NCBI GenBank assembly: GCA_947044365.1
Contig: OX345647.1
Location: forward strand, 4,840,001 to 4,904,000
From: Petrosia ficiformis
Taxonomy: Eukaryota; Porifera; Demospongiae; Haplosclerida; Petrosiidae
DNA length: 64,000 nucleotides
Direction of reading: 5' to 3'
How positions within the stretch are numbered: position 1 is the first letter of the stretch; each line of letters begins with the position of its first letter. This document shows, piece after piece, positions 14,610 to 57,910 of the stretch. Below the pieces are notes generated by a model that saw nothing but the letters and a program-made list of their open reading frames with translations, ran no database searches and was not told the DNA's origin. A program made the translations under genes and the position numbers.

Positions 14610-17600
14610 CATACATACATACACACATACATATAACGTACATATATACTAGTATTGTAAGTACTTTAGCCAGAGTAAAATTTGTAAACAATAATTGCTG
14701 AGATATGTCAAAACAATTAATAAGTTTTTTTTATTAAATTCTAGTGTAAAAACAGCATTGGTCTAGTTAAAATTGTAAACTTCTGAACAAACGTTGTAGT
14801 GTGTTCATTTACCAGACAAAATAGGAGAGTTTGGTTATATAGAATAATAATGATGTTGCTAAACATTATGTCAGCTCCGTATAGTATACTGAGTCAAAGC
14901 AGCGACCAGTGAACATGATGACATCTTGTTTCGCAACTTGTAGGCAGCCAAAAACATTATGTTCCTAATGGATAGTACATTTGTACTTTTAATTAGAAAC
15001 ATAATGAACATGTTTATAACGGAAAGTAAACATTGTATTTTCAATTAGAAATAATGATAATATTGGCTGCTTTGAGATACTCTCATTATTATAATTTATA
15101 CCTCTTTATTAACATTTGTGTTATAATGATTCCTGAGACATAAAGTAAATTAAACTAACATATTCAAACAAATAACTTTTACACACTGCAAAATAGAATT
15201 GTTAAAATAACATATAATATTGGTTAGTGCAGTCACAAAGTTTTAACAGCTAGTTAATTCATTGGAGTTGATTATTGAGGCTTATTAACACGGTATGAAT
15301 TAATAAAAAACTGATTGTTTTGACTCGAAGGTTCAGTTTTTATTAATTTTATTATTAGCAGTGTTAATAAGGCGGCTCTGAGCTCAAGTAGAGGGATCCA
15401 AATGATGTAATATGATGTTAATAGCCAATAAGGCTCAATAATCAACTCCCTACACATGGCTTGTAATTATAATTATTTTGGGTGGAGTTAGCTTTAATGA
15501 CATATTCTTTTTTTGATGGCTTTAATACTCGCATTTCGTTTCCAGAAGAGTTTTGGTCTCTTAAAGACCTCTTCAATCTTTACTAATACTCGACAGTCCA
15601 GTTGTGTTCCTGTTGATGCATTAACAAGTTTGAATGAGGAACAAATCCAGGTATTAATCATTTATATATATATATATATATATAATATATATATATATAA
15701 TTATGTAATTATACAATCATAGTATTAATTATTATTTTAGTTCTAATTTTAATAAGCTAAGAGATACTGTGAGAAGTTTCTGTGATAAAGAGTTAACCCC
15801 TTATGCAGACGAGATCGATCGGAATAACGAATTTCCTCAATTAAGAGTGAGTGGGTGTGGCTAGGTATTAAGGATGTCATTTCTAATCCTCATTAGGAAT
15901 TTTGGAAGAAGTTAGGTTCTCTGGGATTATTGGGAATAACGACTCCAGGTATATGGTGATTATAATTAGAAGATTTCCTTACACTCTCTCTCTCTCAACC
16001 GCAAGAAAAATATGGTGGTGCTGGTATGGGGTATTTAGAGCACTGTATTGCAATGGAGGAGATGTCTTGAGCTAGCGCTTCTATTGCTTTGAGCTATGGA
16101 GCACACTCATGTCTTTGTGTGAACCAGATTGTTAGGAATGGAACTGAAGAACAGAAACATAAATATCTACCAAAAGTACGAAGACTTTAAATGAGGCCCT
16201 TCATAACTTATAATTACTTTTCTCTCTCTGTGTCTCTCTTTTTATTACACACACACACACAAATTAGCTGATAAGTGGTGAACACATTGGTGCATTGGCC
16301 TTGACCGAATTTAATTCAGGATCAGTGGAACTCAGAGCTGATAAACAAAGTGATCACTGTGATAATTAGATGATACAATATCCTCCTCCTCCTCCTCCTC
16401 TTGTCAGGTGATTACTACATACTAAATGGTAGCAAGCTTTGGATTACTAATGGACCAGATGCAGATGTTATTGTGGTGTATGCTAAAACCGAACCAAGAA
16501 GAAATGAAGTCACCACATTCCTTATTGAGAAGGTAAAATAGTATTTCAAAAAATAGAAATTTATATTTACTGTTAACCTCTCTATCCATTCTATCTATCT
16601 ATCTATTTGTCTATCTATCTGTCTGTTTGTCTGTCTATCTCTCTATCTATCTATCTATCTATCTATCTACCTGTCTATCTATCTTGTATACATATATGTC
16701 GACATTAGGACATGGATGGTTTCGGTACTGGTCCAAAATTTGATAAACTTGGGATGAGAGGTTCAAATACTGGTGAACTAATTTTTGATTACTGCAAAGT
16801 ACCTGGTCAGTCAGTTTCTCTTCTTTCTCATACTACTTCATTTTTTTTTATAGCTGCTAATATAGTTGGTGAAATAAATAAAGGAGTTTATGTATTGATG
16901 AGTGGACTTGACTTTGAAAGATGTGTTCTTGCAGCTGGTCCTGTTGGAGTAATGCAAGCTTGTGTAGACACTGCATTTCCATATATGCACATGAGAAAAC
17001 AGTTTGGAGACAAAATTGGACATTTTCAGTTGCTTCAAGGGAAAATGGCCGACATGTACACACGTTTGAGTGCTTGCCGAAGTTATGTATATGCTGTTGC
17101 CAGGTCATGTGACAGTGGTAATGCATCAAGTAAAGATTGTGTAGGTGCTATTTTATATGCTGCAGAAAATGCCACACAAGTAGCTTTAGATGCTATTCAG
17201 TGTTTAGGTAAATATGGTTGATTGGCTATTGTAATCTACCTCACACTCATACATACATCATCCCATGGTTTGGTCTCAATCTCATGTTTTAGCCTGAATT
17301 AATATTTAAATTTTTCTAGGTGGCAATGGATATATTAATGACTACCCAACAGGCCGATATTTACGAGATGCTAAGCTGTACGAGATAGGAGCCAGTACAA
17401 GTGAAATTAGAAGATATTTGCTTGGTAGATACTTCAACGCCATGTTCCAAGATTAATTTAAAATATATGCATTATAATATTAATAATAAATAAATTATAT
17501 CTACCATGTATGTATGTATGTATAATGTAATCAGGTAGCAAATTAACCAGCTATTAGAGACAGTACGTTAGCCGCTCGGAAATCACCACTAAAATACAGA

Positions 17601-18105
17601 TAATTGCTGAACCAACATCTTCAATTTTAAAATCTGATGTAGTGATGTAATAATCCTCTTCCCCACACCAACCATCCTTCATAGAAATGCTTTTTTTTAT
17701 TTCCCAGGTCTTCTACTGTCATTGGGTTTTTAATAATGTTCATGTGGCTAACGTACTGTCCCTAATGACTATACTCGTGTTTTAAAAGTAATGGATTGAT
17801 ATTTTATATACATACATATATACATAATTAGTTAATAATACATACATGCATGCACACATAATTATATATGTAACATACATAATTATGTATCGTACAGTAT
17901 ATATAATTACACTACCATTTATAGTACATACATATATACTAGTATTAATTCATTGGATCATCCACTCACCCATCCCATGCCATATGACCAATGGTACCAT
18001 TGTACCACCAGTAGCTTTGTCCAGTGTTCCCTCCACAAAACATAATAATAGAAGTAGAAGTACAACTAAACAACTTAGATTGTGATTGTATTGCTGATGA
18101 TGCAT
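7451..18105 (-). CDS. PPT1: Palmitoyl-protein thioesterase 1
   Basis: Eight exons, 5' to 3': 17970-18105, 14291-14400, 13797-13924, 11931-12104, 9561-9651, 9332-9430, 7953-8024, 7451-7609. All phases close (323 codons, 322 aa; the human protein is 306). Exon 1 has a signal peptide ([14 protein letters not shown]) and [10 protein letters not shown]. Family blocks follow: [71 protein letters not shown]. The enzyme removes palmitate from proteins in the lysosome. The catalytic triad is visible: nucleophile Ser in GFSQG, Asp in FTED (aligned with human Asp233) and His in PGHHL (aligned with human His289), so an active enzyme is expected. Intron 1 (14401-17969) contains the isovaleryl-CoA dehydrogenase gene on the other strand; other introns hold foldback elements and a (CATA)n tract. 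Confidence 0.95.
12490..12900. repeat. Dispersed repeat of about 400 bp
   Basis: Inside PPT1 intron 3. It shares many blocks in the same order with 61140-61560, for example ATTATGTGTTTGC, ACAACCAA and CTGTACTAACCA, and ends near GTTATTTTAA-like motifs. Parts also occur near 1030-1100 and 60340-60400. No coding capacity seen. Confidence 0.55.
14008..14115. repeat. Dispersed repeat ending GTTCACATTCATGATGACCTCA
   Basis: A short element, or part of one, beginning AAAGTCTGTTCACATTCAT and continuing through CTTATATGTAATATA and ATGTCATAAGGTTAATA. The same blocks occur at 19455-19690, 20609-20826, 23345-23541, 33105-33150 and 37903-38175 in both orientations, often bounded by the inverted form GAATGTGAACAGAC, so it behaves like a MITE family. 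Confidence 0.65.
14430..14635. repeat. (CATA)n/(CGTA)n microsatellite
   Basis: An imperfect then perfect tetranucleotide array in PPT1 intron 1. Long Tyr/Cys or Ile/His reading frames across it are artefacts of the repeat. Confidence 0.9.
15264..15449. repeat. Foldback element (MITE-like), 186 bp
   Basis: Terminal inverted repeats of 23 bp, 15264-15286 and 15427-15449, match at 22 positions (GGAGTTGATTATTGAGG at the left end). Inside is a second inverted repeat centred near 15325 (ATTAATAAAAAACTGA with its complement). The element lies between the IVD start and PPT1 exon 2. No clear target duplication. Confidence 0.75.
15516..17456 (+). pseudogene. IVD: Isovaleryl-CoA dehydrogenase, with in-frame TGA
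   Basis: Nine exons: 15516-15650, 15757-15846, 15897-15948, 16006-16175, 16268-16349, 16408-16532, 16709-16805, 16854-17207, 17320-17456; phases close to 414 codons (human 426 aa). IVD oxidises isovaleryl-CoA in mitochondrial leucine breakdown and passes electrons to ETF. Hallmarks: Arg/Ser-bearing N-terminus suited to mitochondrial import, [40 protein letters not shown], the catalytic Glu in [28 protein letters not shown] and [11 protein letters not shown]. Two defects: codon 16068-16070 is TGA after EEMS, where the family has Arg (EEISRAS), a likely CGA-to-TGA change; and the EPNAGSD region reads EFNSGS and lacks about four residues before LRADK. The rest of the frame is intact, so this is a very young pseudogene, a segregating null allele, or an assembly error. 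It is nested antisense in PPT1 intron 1. Confidence 0.88.
17457..17969. other. IVD 3' flank inside PPT1 intron 1
   Basis: Contains the IVD 3'UTR (ATAATAAATAAATTA soon after the stop is a plausible polyadenylation region) and AT-rich sequence with short TACA runs. No exon seen. Confidence 0.5.
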
Positions 18106-19125
18106 TTTCTTGGCAAGAGGAGGAGCTGCAACTCCACCCAGTATTAAGATGTTGAAATGACTAGATGTATTATACTACGGTGGTTGTATATTATCAGTAA
18201 ATGTGATTCTCATTTGTATATTTAAAGAACAGACAATGATAGTGATAGTATTATTTTCTAGTGTTAGTCTAATTCCTCCTTTTCAAAGACTGCTGCAAAA
18301 TACATTAAAAAAGTTTGTTTTGAGGATATGTTGTAGTTTGTACACGTGATTCCCATTGCATTGTATTTTAGTCAAAGGAACATATAGCTGGATCTAATTA
18401 TAATTACATTACAATTAATAATGCTATATTGTAGTATTATGCCAGCATTTTATCTTCCTCACTGCATGCAAACACAAAATAGATGTAGTGGTGAAATAAC
18501 TCATTCAACATTTGCAACTTGCAAGGAATAATATAAATTACATAGTTAGTTATCAGGTTGCGACTACATGGAAATGATGGAAGTGATACTGTAACAAATA
18601 CTTTGTACTAACAAATTGTTAGAATATTAGAATAGCTGAAGCAAACGTAGTTGCTTTTATTTGTCGACAAATAACTCTTTTATGGTGTTTCTTGTTAAAT
18701 TAAATTTATGGTTGCAGGTTTTTTTTAAATTTAAACCATTTGTTGTTTGGCATCAGTAATTTTTTTGCGTCAACAGCATGCAACTAATTAACTTCAATCC
18801 TAATAACTGAGTTATTCTAACCATTCTGTCTTGCATCATATAACTGCATTAATACATAATAATTGCATGAATTGTCTTTGCACAGAACAAAATAATGAAA
18901 CATTGCAGAATCTAAAATAATATATTATCGTTTCGAAACAGAAACATACATACATCATAAAACTAACAATGAATACTGCAAAATATAATAATAACCAATT
19001 TTAGTTACCATATATGGTAAATGGCTACATAGTTTACCGGTAGCTGATGAAGTGTACTGATAAATCAAAAGATACTGAAATTTAAACATTACCACAATAT
19101 TATTTCACCTAATTAGTATACTATT
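18106..19125. other. Interval between TTLL7 stop and PPT1 start
   Basis: About 1 kb of AT-rich DNA that should contain the TTLL7 3'UTR and the PPT1 promoter. No open frame, RNA gene or clear motif recognised. Confidence 0.45.
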
Positions 19126-27191
<8,066 letters not shown>

Positions 27192-27620
27192 TAGTGCTTC
27201 CTAACAATATATACCTAGTTCTAACAGTGGATAGTAAGAAACGTCTCCTCCGCATGCTCACAACTAACAGAGGTAGAAAGGAAGCATTTTTATATAGCAA
27301 CTGTTAGTTTGAATACAATATAAATCGTTCGATACGTTTTGGAACTAACTTACAGCATTCATAGAGGCTTAACTGCAATTCATAGGATCATACAATATTC
27401 ACAGCACTTCAAGTTGAGGTACGCTGCACGCCGAACAAGGGTGGGGCTCAAGAGTCCTACTGAGCATGCGCACAAAAACGCTATTGACTTTGACCTTACA
27501 TATTTTATTATGATAAATACTACGTATCACATGACAATATGTACTGACACCCTATATAGAGGTTTAAAAACAATAATCGAATTAACTAGTGAAAAACAAA
27601 TAAAACAAATAAATAATCTG
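27192..27620. other. Interval between the PH-domain gene and TTLL7
   Basis: 429 bp containing the PH gene 3' flank and the TTLL7 promoter. Locally less AT-rich near 27240-27290 and 27410-27480. No further gene supported. Confidence 0.45.
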
Positions 27621-28493
27621 TTATTCCGTATGGACCTGTAATAATGACAAAGGAATATCAAATTCTTGCATTAGCTTGATTAGTTCATCATCTGTTCCCT
27701 CAAGTAAATTAGGTCCTAAGTTTGTCGCAGTATAAAAATGTTGAATATCGCCACTATCTGTTGAGCTATCAAATTGTTTTCCACGTCCGAAATGTTCTCG
27801 AATAGCTTCTCCAAATCCTTTACGAGTGATAGCTGGGCTTCTCCCGCTCACAAAATCAGGAGGTTTGGTAAAGATTATCCTAATGACAGGCAATATACCA
27901 TTAGTAACAGGAGACAATGCAGAGCTTCGATAAATCTTCTCAGGCTCCCAACCATAGCTAGCAAAAAGGTTCAGTACTGTCGCTACCGGGACTTCTCTTT
28001 CACAAAACCAACCAAGATGGTCTCTTTGTTTCTTTTCAGGAGCTATTCGCATCGATAGAGATGAGAGTATTTGATAGCATACATCTCCACTGACTCTGAT
28101 GCCTTCACTAAGAAATACATCAACAGTGACAAATTTTGTAAATCTAGTTTTCACATCTATGAATGAAGCTGCCTTCAATGCTGTGAACCAATCATTCAAT
28201 GATTCTCCACCTTCAGCTGCTAAATAATACACTTTTTTGCTACCTGCTTTCGCTCCAACAATAGTGACACAATGAGGCCTGCCAGAGTGCTCACCAATTT
28301 TTGTTATATCATCTACCTCCATTAAATTGATCGAGCCTAAAAGATTGTTATCATCTTTTTTGGAGTAGTAGCACAAGTTATAAGAACGAAGTACAAACCA
28401 TCTACTCTGCCATTTACTTCTCGCTCCTCCACCTTCTTTATACAACCAGCCTTCCTTTGTTGGTCTGCTTGATGTGTCGACCTTGTTAGCCAT
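27621..28493 (-). CDS. Intronless PH-domain protein (290 aa)
   Basis: A single open frame. I prefer the Met at 28493 (MANKVDTSSRPTKEGWLYKE) because it precedes the PH domain directly; an upstream in-frame Met at 28547 would add 18 residues. Residues about 10-107 form a pleckstrin homology domain: EGWLYKEGG, WQSRWFVLRS, LCYYSKKDD, LLGSINL, and the closing helix Trp in SLNDWFTALKAAS. PH domains bind phosphoinositides or protein partners at membranes. The C-terminal 180 residues (FVTVDVFLSEGIRVSG, LGWFCEREVPVATVLNLFAS, IIFTKPPDF) contain a region I cannot assign; it might be a ubiquitin-like or RA-type fold, but that is a guess. It starts about 195 bp from the phosphatase start, on the opposite strand. 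Confidence 0.85.
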   Translation of the reverse strand: MANKVDTSSRPTKEGWLYKEGGGARSKWQSRWFVLRSYNLCYYSKKDDNNLLGSINLMEVDDITKIGEHSGRPHCVTIVGAKAGSKKVYYLAAEGGESLNDWFTALKAASFIDVKTRFTKFVTVDVFLSEGIRVSGDVCYQILSSLSMRIAPEKKQRDHLGWFCEREVPVATVLNLFASYGWEPEKIYRSSALSPVTNGILPVIRIIFTKPPDFVSGRSPAITRKGFGEAIREHFGRGKQFDSSTDSGDIQHFYTATNLGPNLLEGTDDELIKLMQEFDIPLSLLQVHTE

Positions 28494-28687
28494 ACTAGAA
28501 TAGAGATGAATCTCGGAGGTGTGGCTATAATTAATTGATGTCCGCAATGAATAAATAATTAAAAATATTAAACTTCGGGGGTTTGTGTAACAGGTAGACG
28601 AACTTTGTTAGTCTGTAGACTGTATAAAAATCGTTTGATTCCAATACAAGTCTACCAAGAAAGTTAAATACTGATGGTGAAAGAAGA
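28494..28687. promoter_or_regulatory. Divergent (bidirectional) promoter interval
   Basis: Only about 195 bp separate the start codons of the PH-domain gene (minus) and the receptor phosphatase (plus). This must hold both 5'UTRs and at least one core promoter. No TATA element is convincing in such AT-rich DNA. Confidence 0.5.
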
Positions 28688-54499
<25,812 letters not shown>

Positions 54500-54828
54500 T
54501 TATAATCATAATTAATATACCTGTATATACATGTTCAGTGTCTATTTAAAATCATAATTATAGAATTTATCAATCTTTTTAGTGTATTTACAATCCATTG
54601 TGTGGTGTGTATGGATCATGTTGAACCTCATTGTGAAACTAATATATTTTGTGAAATGTATCGGTCTCAATGTGTTAATTAATTTTTTTTTTAGTATAAA
54701 TTATTTTGTGGCTGGTCTACTAATTACGTATTATAATTGTGCATTACAATCTGGCATCTTATTAATTTGTTGGGTGCGGCTTCGTACATACCGAGTCATT
54801 ACCGGCACGTATATTTCCGAGTCTCGCA
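54500..54828. other. Interval between phosphatase stop and Death-ankyrin start
   Basis: Holds the phosphatase 3'UTR and Death-ankyrin promoter. Repeated at 63209-63540 with two differences: copy 1 has about 19 bp extra (CCGAGTCATTACCGGCACG) just upstream of the start, and copy 2 has about 30 bp extra (GGTTAAGGTTAACGGTTG). Confidence 0.6.
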
Positions 54829-57800
54829 ATGTCTGACCAAATTCCTCTTCTAACTGTTGATCTGTTCACATCAGACTTAGAATCTGTTGGTCCTAAATGG
54901 TATGATCTTGGTATTTTCTTGGGTATATCTACTCATGAATTGGATGTTATTGGAAAGTATCATGGTAGTGAAGGAACTCAGAGATGTTTAATTGAACTTT
55001 TTAAATGTTTCCAGTCTCGCACTAAACCAGTTTCTTGGAATGATATTACTGATGCTCTCACAAAGATCCATAATAATTACCTTGCTGATCAAATACGTGA
55101 CAAGTATATTCGGAAAGTATTGTCTTATTATCCTTTATCACCACCACATAATGAGGAAACAAGCCTCAGAAACAGGAAGTGACTCACAAATAATGGAGAC
55201 TGATGGTGTGAGTGAAGCACATGATGATAAATATATATGTGTTGATACAAAATTGCACTTCGTCGACCTTGATGATCATATACGTCACAATGTTCAGACT
55301 ACCTCATCTTTATCTCCTCTATCATCATCATGTGAGACTACACCTCATAGCGAAAAACTAGAAGATGAAAAATCAGGAAGCGACTCACAAGTAATGGAGA
55401 CTGATAGAGTGAGTGAAAATAAACACATATATATTGATAAGACTATTAGTAATGAGTTTAATAAAATAAGTACCAGTTTTACTAGTTTAGTACTCACAAT
55501 TAAACAGACATTACAAAGAAAGTTTGTTTCAGTTGATGATCTTCAGGATGTGTTAGAAGATCAATGTAAGCTAGAACCTCTCTCAACAGAAGTAGCTACT
55601 TTTCAGAAAGTATTCGCAAGAGTGCGTCAACATTATTGCTTTCTGAATTATCACATTCTCGCTTACCTTGTACATATGTTTCTTAGTGATGAAAAGCCTC
55701 TACAACAGCTTCTTGTAGATTACACAAACAAGCTTGAAACATTCAAGGAGTCTACGATGATAAAAGATCTCATGAAACTCATAAAAGAGAAGAGAGAATT
55801 GTGTGGTAATCATAAAATAATCGAGTTGAAAACACGCGATTATTGGGGTGCAGTTGTGCTGAATAAATTTGAGAGGCTAGCGAAGCTGATATTTCAAAAT
55901 ATATATGATTGCGCTGCACAAATTAGAATAGAAGATGGTTGTATTTGTGTTAGCTGGGTAATTCCTGATATTGATACAAGTGTATTAGTCACTGTTTCTC
56001 CTGATCTCCTGAAAGTTGTAGGTGTGATATCCCTCAAGATAGATGATATGGTATTATATGAGGGACCGAATGAAGGGTGTCATATCCTGGAATCAGCATT
56101 CTTACAAGCTGTTGAGTTAGGAAATGTTAGAGCTGTCGAGCTTCTTCTAGCAGTAGGGTGTGATACTAACATACTTACACACACAGGTGAGCTAGCTATC
56201 ACTTCTGCAATGAAGCTTAGAGACCACAAAGGATTGGGCACATTTCATTTAGCTTGTCTTAATGGTCATACTGAAGTTGTAAGTAATTTGCTGGCAGTTG
56301 GCGTTTCACCTGAAGTCACTACTAATAGTCTGATTACTCCTCTTATGATGGGTAGTTGGAACGGTCATTCAGTTATTGTCTCTACTCTTCTTACATCTGG
56401 TGCTGATCCTAATATGGCAGATAATGATGGGTGGACTCCTCTTATGGTAGGTAGTCAGAATGGTCATAATAAGGTTGTTGAGGTACTGTTGGAGGCCAAA
56501 GTTAATCCTAATGCTTTTAACAAGGATGGAGAAACAGCTGTTTATTTGGCTAGTGGGTATGGTCATTCTGTCATTGTCTCTACTCTTCTTACATCTGGTG
56601 CTGATCCTAATATAGCAAATAGTAATAAGTGGACTCCTCTTATGATAAGTAGTCAGGAAGGTCATAACGAGGTTGTTCAGCTATTGTTGAAGGCCAAAGT
56701 TGATCCTAATTCTTGTAGCAAAGATGGAGTAACAGCTATTTATTGGGCTTGTTGGAATGGTCATTCTGTTGTTGTCTCTACTCTTCTTACAGCTGGTGCT
56801 GATCCTAATATGGCAGGTAATGATTGGTGGACACTTCTTATGATAGGCAGTCAGAATGGTCATATTGAGGTTGTAGAGCTACTGTTGAAGGCTAAAGTTG
56901 ATACTAATGCTTATTTAGAGGATGGAACAACAGCTATTTATTTGTCTTGCCAGAATGGTCAATCTTTTGTTGTCTCTACCCTTCTTACATCTGGTGCCGA
57001 TCCTAACATGGCAAAACATAATGGGTGGACTCCTCTAATGATAGGTAGTAAGAATGGTCATAATGAGGTTGTAGAGCTACTGTTGAAAGCCACAGCTGAT
57101 CCTAATGCTTGTTTACAGAATGGAACAACACCTATTTATATCACGAGTCGATATGGTCATTCTGCTGTCGTCTCTACCCTTCTTACATCTGGTGCTGATC
57201 CTAATATGGCAAGAAGTGATGGGTGGACACCTCTAATGATAAGTAGTGGTAAAGGTCATAATGAGGTTGTTGAGCTGCTGTTGAAGGCCAAAGTTGATCC
57301 TAATGTGTGTTTAGAGGATGGAACGACAGCTATTTATGTGGCTAGTAGATATGGTCATTCTGTTGTCGTCTCTACTCTTCTTACATTGGGTGCTGATCCT
57401 AATATGGCAAGCAGTGATGGTTGGACTCCTCTAATGATAGGTAGTGGTAAAGGTCATAAAGAGGTAGTGAAACTGTTTATACAACATGGTGATATTAATA
57501 TTAATTATCAAGCAGTAGCAGGTATTACAGCACTTCATCTTGCTTCACGATATGGACATATTGATATTGTGAGAATACTTCTTGAATCAGGTGCTGATTC
57601 CAGAGTAGTTGATAGTGAAGGTATGTCTCCACATGACTTTGCTTCCAGATATAGTCATCATGATATTGTGGAATTACTTTATGAATTTAGCCCTTTGGTT
57701 AATTTGAGTTCCATCTCACAACTAACATTTACCAGCATTAGTACAGTAGACACTGGGTATTATGGAAGTGAAGATCGCAGGTCTATTGTTACAGAATTGT

Positions 57801-57910
57801 CTGCCAATGAAGATGATCAGATATCATTAGTTAGTAATCCTGGAACTATAAAACCTGACGAGGGCGTGGATGAAACGGATAATGATGAACATCAAGTCAC
57901 TTTAAACTAG
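54829..57910 (+). CDS. Death domain-unknown domain-ankyrin repeat protein, copy 1, one frameshift
   Basis: Intronless. From ATG 54829, residues about 5-97 are a Death domain (VGPKWYDLGIFLGISTHELD, WNDITDALTKIHNNYLADQI). After a Ser/Thr-rich linker comes an unassigned helical then beta region, residues about 205-385 (FQKVFARVRQHYCFLNYHIL, DYWGAVVLNKFERLAKLIF, RIEDGCICVSWVIPDIDTS). About 15 ankyrin repeats follow at residues about 420-955, ending in an acidic tail. Death domains assemble signalling complexes; ankyrin repeats bind partners. The frame shifts at about 55155: copy 1 has GAGGAAACAAG where copy 2 has GAGAAACAAG, and the Death-domain frame then stops at 55182 while the rest is open in the +1 frame to 57910. 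So this copy is either broken (two open parts) or carries a one-base sequence error. No TM or signal peptide. Confidence 0.85.
56340..57470 (+). repeat. 198-bp tandem repeat encoding ankyrin pairs
   Basis: GGTCATTCTGTTGTTGTCTC-type starts recur at about 56361, 56560, 56758, 56956, 57154 and 57352, a period of 198 bp or 66 codons. Each unit encodes two different ankyrin repeats (type A: GHSVVVSTLLTSGADPNMA; type B: GHNEVVELLLKAKVDPNA). Confidence 0.9.

Noticed and set aside
14270..14691. Tyr/Cys/Met-rich and Ile/His/Thr-rich frames across CATA arrays (also at 37181, 39813, 43130, 48108, 53685, 62278)
   Set aside because: Products of microsatellites with no codon bias, start context or domain.
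15272..15457. Minus-strand 61-aa frame
   Set aside because: Coincides with the foldback element at 15264-15449; no homology and no splice partners.
16068..16070. TGA in IVD read as selenocysteine
   Set aside because: The family has Arg here, no Cys, and no SECIS-like hairpin was recognised after the stop; a nonsense change is simpler.
27339..27641. 100-aa plus-strand frame between PH gene and TTLL7
   Set aside because: No domain, splice partner or coding signature; it overlaps the promoter of TTLL7 and the 3' end of the PH gene.
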